DNA from: Desulfobacterales bacterium
Lineage (GTDB): Bacteria; Desulfobacterota; Desulfobacteria; Desulfobacterales; UBA11574
Assembly (NCBI GenBank): GCA_030601485.1
Contig: JAUVTO010000149.1
Location: forward strand, 1 to 5,027
Length of the DNA: 5,027 nucleotides
Direction: 5' to 3'
Under the pieces are notes generated by a model. It was not told where the DNA came from. It made no database searches and saw only the letters and a list, made by a program, of their open reading frames with translations. Below, piece after piece: positions 1 through 5,027 of the stretch (positions are counted from its first letter, which is position 1; each line of letters begins with the position of its first letter). Both the position numbers and the translations under genes were made by a program.

Positions 1-1
1 C

Positions 2-1114
2 AGATTTGAACCGTATGCAGCGGATGTTTTTCACGTCCCGATTGTCAGTGAGCATTTTGCCCCCATCCTGAACACCATGGTGGGGCATATCTGGGGATAT
101 TACGCTGCGATGGCAATTAATGAAGGGTCACGTTTTCTATACGGATTCAATAAAGATATCCAGAAAACCGTAGACGATTGTACGAATAAAGGCATGGATG
201 TTTACGAATTAATCCTTGAAAAATCTTTCAGGGAAAAAATCGCTTTTTTTTATAAAGAATTCAGAAGAAAAAAAGCCGATAACAGTTTTCCGTCTGCCAT
301 GGGGCTTGAAGCAGCATCGGATCTGACGCTGCTTTTAAAATATCTGTCCGGGAGACTGCCGGCATCTGATTTTGAAATAGATTTCGGAAAAAAAGGTACG
401 GCGCTGAACATGCTGAATACGCTTTTTGAGTGTTTGGGAGAATCGATTAACTGCATGTCCCGACCTGTGGATGCTATCCGGCACCAGGCGAAAACCGTCA
501 CTGTCGGGACAAGCCGTATAAGCGACAAGGTGGAAGGGATACTGTTTGAAACGCTGACCCAATACAATATCCATGCTTCCCAGCTTATTAACAGGAACAT
601 TATTGTTCTTAAAAATCTGCAGAAAATCGTTTCAGAAATAAAAGGGGCCATTTTCTACAGAATCGGAGGCCTAAACATTCACGGTGAACCTACAGATCAA
701 ACCACAATCGAAATTATAAAAAAAGATGGTGTCTTAAAACCGATTCCGTCCCGCGTAGAAACCGACTCATTGCTCAAGGGGACCAAAAGAATCATTGTAC
801 GGGAAGGGAATGTATATATCGGCATAGGACGGAAAGACGATCGAAGCATTATCGTTATTCCGATTATATCCGCCTCTGCCGCCACACCGAATTTGATTGA
901 ACACATACTATTGTTGAATATATCGTTTAAAGAAAATGTTCCGTTGGATGTAAAGATAAAGGCCCTTGGCGGAAAATATGAGCGCATCAAAAACATTGTT
1001 CAGGAAAACAGTGTGATATGGGATGAACGGCATATTGAGCTTGTGGGGATGAAAGAGCTTTTTGGAATATCTGCGGAAAAAATCGGGGAATTTATTGTTT
1101 CACGTGTCTCATAA
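2..1114 (+). CDS. C-terminal part of a SIS-domain protein, GlmS-like (5' end outside window)
   Basis: The reading frame is open from base 2 with no stop before 1114, so the gene begins upstream; 370 residues are visible. The ATG at 77 is internal, because the 25 codons before it read as continuous protein. Residues 1-40 of the fragment look like the end of a sugar-isomerase (SIS) domain, with a segment around GHIWGYYAAMAIN. About 330 residues follow that I cannot assign to a named domain; they include HQAKTVTVGTSR at fragment residues 161-172. From memory, this motif occurs in long proteins annotated as glutamine-fructose-6-phosphate aminotransferase or SIS-domain proteins. The probable role is therefore aminosugar-phosphate metabolism or sugar-phosphate binding in the cytoplasm, but the catalytic parts lie outside the window. 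No signal peptide or membrane segment is seen in the visible part. It is separated from the next gene by an 89-base gap with a promoter, so it probably belongs to a different transcription unit. The protein-family call is moderately sure; the reaction is not. Confidence 0.6.
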   Translation, partial: RFEPYAADVFHVPIVSEHFAPILNTMVGHIWGYYAAMAINEGSRFLYGFNKDIQKTVDDCTNKGMDVYELILEKSFREKIAFFYKEFRRKKADNSFPSAMGLEAASDLTLLLKYLSGRLPASDFEIDFGKKGTALNMLNTLFECLGESINCMSRPVDAIRHQAKTVTVGTSRISDKVEGILFETLTQYNIHASQLINRNIIVLKNLQKIVSEIKGAIFYRIGGLNIHGEPTDQTTIEIIKKDGVLKPIPSRVETDSLLKGTKRIIVREGNVYIGIGRKDDRSIIVIPIISASAATPNLIEHILLLNISFKENVPLDVKIKALGGKYERIKNIVQENSVIWDERHIELVGMKELFGISAEKIGEFIVSRVS

Positions 1115-1141
1115 TTTGCATTATTATAGAACGTTAGCTTT

Positions 1142-1169
1142 TTGAAAATATTGCCGCTTCAGGTATAAT
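1142..1169 (+). promoter_or_regulatory. sigma70-type promoter for the DUF1844-ispE-prs gene run
   Basis: TTGAAA at 1142-1147 (five of six matches to the -35 consensus) and a perfect TATAAT at 1164-1169 are separated by 16 bases. A transcript would start near 1176, giving a leader of about 28 bases that contains the GAGGAG ribosome binding site at 1191-1196, seven bases before the ATG at 1204. The site falls in the only gap between the upstream SIS-type gene and the gene run, which is where an operon promoter is expected. No operator-like repeat is evident around it. The match is by eye; the start point is not mapped. Confidence 0.72.
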
Positions 1170-1203
1170 TAAATTTTTACTGAAAATATAGAGGAGATCA
1201 GAA

Positions 1204-1623
1204 ATGCCGGATAAAAAAGATTTTATTATCAAAGACAGGAGAGTATTCGCGCAAGGGGATCCGGAAAAACAGGATCAAGAGGCAAAAGAAGAAACAGCCA
1301 AACCTTCAAAAGAGGAGGTTAAGGCAAGTGAAGCAGAAGAGGCGGCTGCTCCTGAGGAGGATACAACAGACTTTCAATTGCCGAAAATCAATTTTGCCAC
1401 CTTTATCTTTTCCTTGAATTCATCTGTACTGTTACAACTCGGGCTAATTGACGATCCTTCCACCGGCAAAAAGACCAAGAACCTGATCCTTGCAAAACAG
1501 ACTATAGATATTTTAGGCATGCTGGAAGAAAAAACCCAAGGGAATTTGACAAAAGATGAAGAGACCATGCTGAAAAATATTCTATATGACCTGAGGATGA
1601 TATATGTAAAAGAAAAGGGATAA
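1204..1623 (+). CDS. DUF1844 domain protein, small, uncharacterised
   Basis: This is a 139-residue cytoplasmic protein with no signal peptide or membrane segment. Residues 1-18 (DFIIKDRRVFAQ core) form a conserved-looking N-terminal motif. Residues about 19-58 are a low-complexity linker rich in Glu, Lys and Ala, likely disordered. Residues about 61-136 match what I recall of the DUF1844 family: INFATFIFSLNSSVLLQLG, then GLIDDPSTGKK, then a helical tail ending in LYDLRMIYV. The biochemical function of the family is not known to me. The ATG at 1204 is preceded by a clear GAGGAG at 1191-1196. The gene is first behind the promoter and lies only 12 bases before ispE, so the two are probably co-transcribed and possibly translationally coupled. 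Placement next to ispE looks recurrent in deltaproteobacteria, but I state this from memory. The family assignment is fairly sure; any role is open. Confidence 0.82.
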   Translation: MPDKKDFIIKDRRVFAQGDPEKQDQEAKEETAKPSKEEVKASEAEEAAAPEEDTTDFQLPKINFATFIFSLNSSVLLQLGLIDDPSTGKKTKNLILAKQTIDILGMLEEKTQGNLTKDEETMLKNILYDLRMIYVKEKG

Positions 1624-1635
1624 TCCGGACATCTC

Positions 1636-2511
1636 ATGAGGATTCTCTCTCCTGCTAAAATAAACCTGTTTCTCCAAATTACGGGAAAACGACCCGACGG
1701 CTACCATGATCTGGTTAGCCTGATGTACTGTGTCGGACTTTACGATACGGTATCACTTACTTTCGGCGTTAAGGAGACTTCCGTCTCCTGTTGCCATCCG
1801 GACGTTCCGGAAGATGAAACAAATCTTGCCTTTGCCGCTGCCGCTCTTTTTTTAAACACCCTGAATATAAATCAAGGGGTAAAAATTTCCATAGAAAAAC
1901 AGATACCGGTTGCAGCCGGTCTTGGAGGAGGAAGCAGCAATGCCGCTGCTGTTTTTTTGGAGTTGAATCGCCATTACGGCTATCCATTTTCCCCGGACAA
2001 GCTCATATCCATGGGGCTTTCAATCGGGGCCGATGTACCCTTTTTCATTTTCCGGAAACCGGCAATAGTTTCCGGTATCGGTGACAAGCTCAAAGCTTAT
2101 CAAGGGCTTGAAAGTTTTAAGATATTATTGGTTTTTCCCGGTTTTAGCATTTCAACGGCCAAGGTTTATAAAAATCTTAATTTGGGATTGACAAACTGCA
2201 AAAAAAAACTTAAAAGTCTCCTTTTGAACGAGCAGAGCTTTGATCCGAGATGCCATTTATGCAATGATCTTGAATCTACTGCAGCATCAATGTATCCGGG
2301 CATATTTAAAGCTAAAGAGGCTCTTTTAAGACATGGCGCACTGGGGGCGCTCATGTCGGGAAGCGGATCCACGGTATTCGGCCTTTTTTCCGATTCCGAT
2401 ACAGCCTTTAAGGCAAATCGCGCACTTGCAGAGAACGACAAGTGGCAGTTGTATCTTGTCAATATGATAACAAAGGAGACAGAAGACAAACCGGAACAGG
2501 GATTGTCTTGA
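1636..2511 (+). CDS. ispE: 4-diphosphocytidyl-2-C-methyl-D-erythritol kinase
   Basis: IspE phosphorylates the 2-hydroxyl of 4-diphosphocytidyl-2-C-methylerythritol with ATP, the fourth step of the MEP route to isopentenyl diphosphate, in the cytoplasm. The 291-residue length fits the family (E. coli 283). GHMP-kinase features are in order: SPAKINLFL at residues 5-13 with the catalytic-type Lys8, RPDGYH at 19-24, the ATP-binding glycine loop PVAAGLGGGSSNAA at 91-104, GADVPFF at 131-137 with the catalytic-type Asp133, and the C-terminal glycine motif GALMSGSGSTVFGLF at 237-251. The segment after Asp133 reads SGIGDKL at 146-152, a mild variant of the usual GxGE-type stretch. The ATG start is fixed by the conserved N-terminus, although the Shine-Dalgarno is weak: an AAGGGA-like run ends about 15 bases upstream, inside the end of the DUF1844 gene. 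This suggests reliance on coupled translation. A nine-A run lies at codons 189-191. The tRNA-Gln follows after 25 bases. Confidence 0.96.
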   Translation: MRILSPAKINLFLQITGKRPDGYHDLVSLMYCVGLYDTVSLTFGVKETSVSCCHPDVPEDETNLAFAAAALFLNTLNINQGVKISIEKQIPVAAGLGGGSSNAAAVFLELNRHYGYPFSPDKLISMGLSIGADVPFFIFRKPAIVSGIGDKLKAYQGLESFKILLVFPGFSISTAKVYKNLNLGLTNCKKKLKSLLLNEQSFDPRCHLCNDLESTAASMYPGIFKAKEALLRHGALGALMSGSGSTVFGLFSDSDTAFKANRALAENDKWQLYLVNMITKETEDKPEQGLS

Positions 2512-2536
2512 ACAGATGACCCTGCATCTTTGATTA

Positions 2537-2611
2537 TGGGGCGTCGTCAAGTGGTAAGACACAGGATTTTGGTTCCTGCATTCGGAGGTTCGAATCCTCC
2601 CGCCCCAGCCA
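2537..2611 (+). tRNA. tRNA-Gln (anticodon UUG), CCA encoded
   Basis: The cloverleaf folds fully by hand. The acceptor stem TGGGGCG (2537-2543) pairs perfectly with CGCCCCA (2601-2607). The D stem is GTC/GAC (2546-2548 with 2558-2560) and its loop contains GTGGTAA. The anticodon stem is CAGGA/TCCTG (2562-2566 with 2574-2578) around the loop TTTTGGT, giving anticodon TTG at 2569-2571, which reads CAA and, by wobble, CAG. The T stem GGAGG/CCTCC (2584-2588 with 2596-2600) encloses TTCGAAT. The discriminator is G2608 and CCA is encoded at 2609-2611. A U1-A72 first pair with G73 is the known identity pattern for glutamine tRNA. The gene sits 25 bases after ispE and 29 bases before prs, a placement also known in other proteobacteria. 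No convincing promoter of its own is seen, so it is probably cut from a longer ispE-prs transcript. Confidence 0.98.
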
Positions 2612-2640
2612 GGTTGTGTCAATGGTAAAGGGTAATATAA

Positions 2641-3579
2641 ATGAATGGTTTTGTAATATTTTCAGGAAATTCAAACCCGGTTCTTTCCCAAAAAATATGT
2701 GAATATATCCGTGTTCCTTTGGGAGGGGAAAAGGTAAAAAGATTCAGTGACGGTGAGATCCAGATCGAAATAGATGAAAACGTAAGAGCGAAAAAGGTTT
2801 TTGTAATTCAGTCAATCTGTTTTCCGGTGAATGAAAATCTGGTGGAGCTACTTCTGATGTTAGATGCCTTAAAGCGTGCTTCGGCAGACCAGATAACAGC
2901 GGTAATTCCCTATTACGGGTATGCACGGCAGGACAAAAAGGTAGCGCCGCGGGTTCCGATCAGCGCCAAACTGGTTGCGGATTTACTGACCGTGGCCGGC
3001 GCAACCCGGATCATTACAATGGATCTGCATTCCGGTCAGATTCAGGGGTTTTTCAACATTCCGGTGGACAATCTTTTTGCTGCTCCGGTTATTATCGATT
3101 ATATCAGAAAAAAATTTAATAATGACCTTGTGATCGTTTCTCCGGATGCGGGTGGGGTTGAAAGGGCCAGAGCCTTTGCAAAGCGTCTAAATGCCGGGCT
3201 TGCTATCATTGATAAGCGGAGAGACGCTCCCAATCAAGCCAAGGCCATGGCCGTGATCGGCGATGTTACCGATAAGATTGTGGTTATTCTTGATGATATG
3301 GTCGATACCGCCGGCACCCTTGTCGAAGCTGCCGGAGCTATTATGAGAAATGGCGCCAGGGAGATCCATGCCAGCTGTTGCCATGCAGTTCTGTCCGGGC
3401 CGGCCATCGAACGGATTGAGGATTCGGACTTGAAAACCCTGGTTGTAACTGACACGATCCCTTTAAAAAAAAATGCCATAGCCTGTGATAAAATCAAATT
3501 GCTTTCGATTTCAGAGCTGATTGGCGAGGCGATTATTCGCAGTTTTAAAGGAGATTCTGTAACTTCTCTTTTTGTATAA
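2641..3579 (+). CDS. prs: ribose-phosphate pyrophosphokinase (PRPP synthetase, class I)
   Basis: Prs transfers pyrophosphate from ATP to ribose 5-phosphate, making PRPP for purine, pyrimidine, NAD, histidine and tryptophan synthesis; it is a cytoplasmic oligomer. The 312-residue length is normal (E. coli 315). Family marks are all present: IFSGNSNP near the N-terminus (residues 6-13), the catalytic flexible-loop region YYGYARQDKK at 91-100, the metal-binding DLHSGQIQGFF at 128-138, SPDAGGVERAR at 167-177, the active-site DKRRD at 191-195 with Lys192 and Arg194, and the PRPP-binding loop ILDDMVDTAGTLV at 216-228. The ATG at 2641 is set by the family N-terminus, and an AAAGGG run (2627-2632) lies eight bases upstream. 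An ATG at 2622 is out of frame. Class I enzymes are typically activated by phosphate and inhibited by ADP; the sequence alone does not show this. The A9 run at 3465-3473 encodes part of Leu-Lys-Lys-Asn. The gene is followed by a 141-base gap before rplY. Confidence 0.97.
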   Translation: MNGFVIFSGNSNPVLSQKICEYIRVPLGGEKVKRFSDGEIQIEIDENVRAKKVFVIQSICFPVNENLVELLLMLDALKRASADQITAVIPYYGYARQDKKVAPRVPISAKLVADLLTVAGATRIITMDLHSGQIQGFFNIPVDNLFAAPVIIDYIRKKFNNDLVIVSPDAGGVERARAFAKRLNAGLAIIDKRRDAPNQAKAMAVIGDVTDKIVVILDDMVDTAGTLVEAAGAIMRNGAREIHASCCHAVLSGPAIERIEDSDLKTLVVTDTIPLKKNAIACDKIKLLSISELIGEAIIRSFKGDSVTSLFV

Positions 3580-3613
3580 ACCCTAACCCGGATAAGCCGG
3601 AACCAAAAATATT

Positions 3614-3684
3614 TGCCACTAAGACACTAAGACACAAAGTATATATTAATTATTCTTTCTTCGTGTCTTGGTGCCTTAGTGGCA
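3614..3684. repeat. imperfect palindrome of octamer repeats between prs and rplY
   Basis: Two 26-base arms, 3614-3639 and 3659-3684, are inverted copies around a 19-base AT-rich centre (3640-3658). Folded as RNA they give 23 Watson-Crick pairs, one G-U pair and two A-C mismatches; all three arm differences are transitions. Each arm is itself made of three octamers of the form CACNAAGR. The left arm has CACTAAGA, CACTAAGA and CACAAAGT from 3617 to 3640. On the reverse strand the right arm has CACTAAGG, CACCAAGA and CACGAAGA from 3681 down to 3658. There is no coding frame inside and no transposase, so it looks like a short non-autonomous or REP-like intergenic element. I recall similar CACTAAGAC-type palindromes scattered between genes in deltaproteobacteria and other environmental bacteria, but could not check this. 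It would be transcribed with prs and rplY and form a long hairpin 19 bases before the rplY ribosome binding site. Confidence 0.85.
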
Positions 3685-3703
3685 GAATGGAAAAAGTTTT
3701 TTC

Positions 3704-3709
3704 AGGAGG
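3704..3709 (+). promoter_or_regulatory. strong ribosome binding site of rplY, supports the TTG start
   Basis: AGGAGG is a perfect Shine-Dalgarno core and lies 11 bases before the TTG at 3721. No in-frame ATG or GTG exists between it and the conserved L25 N-terminus, so it decides in favour of the TTG start. The spacing is slightly long. The site begins 19 bases after the right arm of the palindrome, so folding of that element should leave it exposed. Confidence 0.8.
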
Positions 3710-3720
3710 ATTAATATATT

Positions 3721-4386
3721 TTGGAGTTAATAGAATTAAAGACAAATATTAGAACCACCACAGGTAACGGTCCTGCACGCAGACTCAGACAGGCAGGCCA
3801 GATACCTGCCGTGCTTTACGGACCGGAAACGGAATCTGTTCTACTTTCCGTGAATATAAGCGATATCGACAGGGTTTTGAAAAAGGGACGGATCGGTCAG
3901 GTCCTTTTAAACCTTGTTATTCCCAATAATGGAGAAACATCCACCAAAACAGCTATGGTAAAGGAACTGCAAATCCATCCGGTTTCACGCAACTTCCTGC
4001 ACATCGATTTCTATGAGGTTGCAATGGATCGTAAGATTATAGTGAACGTTCCTGTAACGACAACCGGTAAGCCAAAGGGCGTCGAGATTGGGGGCATACT
4101 CCAGGTAATCAGACGTGAGCTTGAAGTTCAGTGCTTGCCACTCGATGTTCCGGAATCTATTGAGATCGATATTACGAATCTCGATATCAGAGATTCGATC
4201 CATGTGGGCGATATTCCCCGGCAAAGTGAAATTGAGTTTTTGGACGATGAAAATTTTACGGTAGTAACCATAGTCACCCCCAAGATAGAAGAAGAGGAAG
4301 AACCCGTAGAAGAAGAGGAAGAGGAGGGTGAAGAGGTCATTGCTGAAGAAGGTGAAGAAAAACCTGAATCCGATGATAAAAAATAG
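3721..4386 (+). CDS. rplY: 50S ribosomal protein L25, long Ctc/TL5 type
   Basis: This is the L25 family protein of the large subunit, which binds 5S rRNA. At 221 residues it is the long Ctc/TL5 form rather than the roughly 94-residue E. coli form. The N-terminal 5S-binding L25 domain spans residues 1-99, with GNGPARRLRQAGQIPAVLYG at 15-34 and KELQIHPVSRNFLHIDFYE at 81-99. The C-terminal TL5-type beta domain spans about 101-188, with PVTTTGKPKGVEIGG at 111-125. A strongly acidic tail runs from about 190 to 219, mostly Glu. The start is TTG at 3721, because the family N-terminus (ELIELKTNIR) begins right there and a perfect AGGAGG lies upstream. TTG plus a strong binding site may tune expression; this is inference. 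The gene follows the octamer palindrome and precedes pth by 17 bases, and L25 next to pth is a common arrangement. The acidic tail is of a kind frequent in Ctc proteins and has no role I can name. Confidence 0.96.
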   Translation: MELIELKTNIRTTTGNGPARRLRQAGQIPAVLYGPETESVLLSVNISDIDRVLKKGRIGQVLLNLVIPNNGETSTKTAMVKELQIHPVSRNFLHIDFYEVAMDRKIIVNVPVTTTGKPKGVEIGGILQVIRRELEVQCLPLDVPESIEIDITNLDIRDSIHVGDIPRQSEIEFLDDENFTVVTIVTPKIEEEEEPVEEEEEEGEEVIAEEGEEKPESDDKK

Positions 4387-4403
4387 TTTGACGGATTTTA
4401 TTT

Positions 4404-5000
4404 ATGCCGCAAAAACGCGTACGCCTGGTAGTCGGACTCGGCAATCCGGGTAATACTTATAAAAACACCCGGCATAATGTTGGATTTATGGTTGTGGATC
4501 AAGTCGCAGAAGCTTTTTCTATGGCTCTTGTAAAACAAAAGTTTGACACCATTTTCGGACGCGGATCCATAGACGGTGTTTCGGTTGTCCTGGCAAGACC
4601 CATGGCCTTTATGAACAGAAGCGGGCCTCAGGTTCAGAAAATTGCAGGATATTACAGGATATTAAGTGAGGACATGTTGGTTGTTCACGATGACATAGAC
4701 CTTGCTTTTGGAAGAATAAAAATAAAGGAGAAAGGAGGGGATGGGGGACACAAAGGTGTAAGATCAATAATAGATGCTTTTGGCGGAGGTAATTTTGTGC
4801 GTCTTCGTATTGGCGTCGGGCGACCCGAGGCCGGGATCAGTGCTGCTGATCATGTTCTGGGAAAATTTTCTTTAAAAGAAAAAAAAGTTCTACACCGGAT
4901 CATTGCAGAGGCCCGGGATGCCGTTGTAACAATCCTTTGTAAAGGTGCAAAGGAAGGGATGGACAGGTTCAATGATAAAAGAATTGTAATTTCAAGTTAA
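4404..5000 (+). CDS. pth: peptidyl-tRNA hydrolase
   Basis: Pth cleaves the ester bond of peptidyl-tRNA released from stalled ribosomes, recycling tRNA in the cytoplasm. The 198-residue length matches the bacterial family (E. coli 194). Motifs align by eye with the E. coli enzyme: VVGLGNPG at residues 9-16 with Asn14 (E. coli Asn10), NTRHNVGF at 21-28 with the catalytic His24 (His20), ARPMAFMNRSG at 64-74 with Met70 and Asn71 (Met67, Asn68), VHDDIDL at 94-100 with Asp96 (Asp93), GGHKGVRSI at 114-122, and RLRIGVGRP at 133-141. The position of E. coli Asn114 is Lys117 here, a substitution in the tRNA-facing part of the site, while His24 and Asp96 are kept. The ATG at 4404 has only a weak CGGA-like site eight bases upstream and follows rplY by 17 bases, so coupling to rplY translation is likely. 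An A8 run lies at 4879-4886 near the 3' end. Confidence 0.96.
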   Translation: MPQKRVRLVVGLGNPGNTYKNTRHNVGFMVVDQVAEAFSMALVKQKFDTIFGRGSIDGVSVVLARPMAFMNRSGPQVQKIAGYYRILSEDMLVVHDDIDLAFGRIKIKEKGGDGGHKGVRSIIDAFGGGNFVRLRIGVGRPEAGISAADHVLGKFSLKEKKVLHRIIAEARDAVVTILCKGAKEGMDRFNDKRIVISS

Positions 5001-5010
5001 CTATTCAGAT

Positions 5011-5027
5011 GGAGGGAAAGAATGGAA
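5011..5027 (+). CDS. start of a further gene (first two codons only)
   Basis: GGAGGGA at 5011-5017 forms a strong ribosome binding site, and ATG at 5022-5024 follows GGAGG after six bases, with GAA as the second codon before the window ends. The gene itself would start at 5022; the range given includes its binding site. It lies 21 bases after the pth stop, so it probably continues the same transcription unit. An ATG at 5009 overlaps the binding site and is the less likely start. In Desulfobacterales-like genomes I recall a CarD-family transcription regulator after pth, but two codons (Met-Glu) cannot test that, so no product is assigned. Confidence 0.55.

Noticed and set aside
77..79. ATG at 77 as the true start of the first gene
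   Set aside because: The frame stays open to the window edge and the preceding 25 codons read as part of the same SIS-like domain; no ribosome binding site precedes the ATG.
250..996. Several minus-strand open frames opposite the SIS-type gene
   Set aside because: They overlap a long continuous coding frame, have no recognisable protein features and no supporting start signals.
2449..2536. Own promoter for tRNA-Gln in the end of ispE (TATGAT at 2463-2468, or TTGAAC at 2508-2513)
   Set aside because: TATGAT has no acceptable -35 box at 16-18 bases, and TTGAAC is paired only with a poor TGATTA that would place the start inside the tRNA.
3588..3600. CCGG-ATAAG-CCGG small hairpin after the prs stop, as a terminator
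   Set aside because: The stem is only four pairs and no T-run follows, so it does not qualify as an intrinsic terminator.
3613..3647. Promoter for rplY using TTGCCA (3613-3618) and TATATT (3642-3647)
   Set aside because: The spacer would be 23 bases, too long for a sigma70 promoter, and the two boxes fall by chance in the palindrome and its AT-rich centre.
3614..3684. CRISPR array
   Set aside because: The octamers are contiguous without spacers and are arranged as an inverted repeat; nothing resembles repeats of 25-40 bases with unique spacers, and no cas gene is present.
3614..3702. The octamer palindrome plus the T6 run at 3697-3702 as a rho-independent terminator
   Set aside because: The T-run begins 12 bases after the stem and the stem has a 19-base AT-rich loop; the geometry is wrong for a classical terminator.
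4128..4340. Minus-strand open frame rich in serine opposite the end of rplY
   Set aside because: It is the mirror of the Glu-codon-rich acidic tail of rplY, with no ribosome binding site or recognisable domain.

Overview
The window looks like an ordinary housekeeping stretch of a bacterial chromosome. It most resembles a sulfate-reducing or related deltaproteobacterium (Desulfobacterota, Desulfobacterales-like). That placement is an inference from gene order (DUF1844 protein, ispE, tRNA-Gln, prs, rplY, pth), from the three-part Ctc-type L25 with an acidic tail, and from moderately AT-rich codon use. No database search was possible. All supported genes lie on the + strand.

Layout. Positions 2-1114 hold the C-terminal part of a larger protein that starts before the window, probably a SIS-domain protein related to glucosamine-6-phosphate synthase. 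An 89-base gap follows, with a good sigma70-type promoter (TTGAAA, 16-base spacer, TATAAT). From that promoter a compact run of genes reads to the end of the window: a small DUF1844 protein (1204-1623), ispE (1636-2511), tRNA-Gln(UUG) (2537-2611), prs (2641-3579), a 141-base gap holding an imperfect palindrome built of octamer repeats (3614-3684), rplY/ctc with a TTG start (3721-4386), pth (4404-5000), and the first two codons of another gene at 5022. I see no convincing terminator between the genes, so one transcription unit is plausible. The 3580-3720 gap is the only sizeable internal break.

The genes share a general growth theme. IspE makes an isoprenoid precursor by the MEP pathway. Prs makes PRPP for nucleotides, histidine and tryptophan. 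L25 binds 5S rRNA. Pth recycles peptidyl-tRNA, and the embedded tRNA-Gln supplies translation directly. The order ispE, tRNA-Gln, prs, rplY, pth is known from other proteobacteria, so it is conserved synteny rather than a new system.

No exotic or clearly undescribed system is visible. The points most worth a second look are the octamer-built palindrome just upstream of the rplY ribosome binding site, the large uncharacterised C-terminal extension of the SIS-type protein, and the tRNA embedded between two coding genes.
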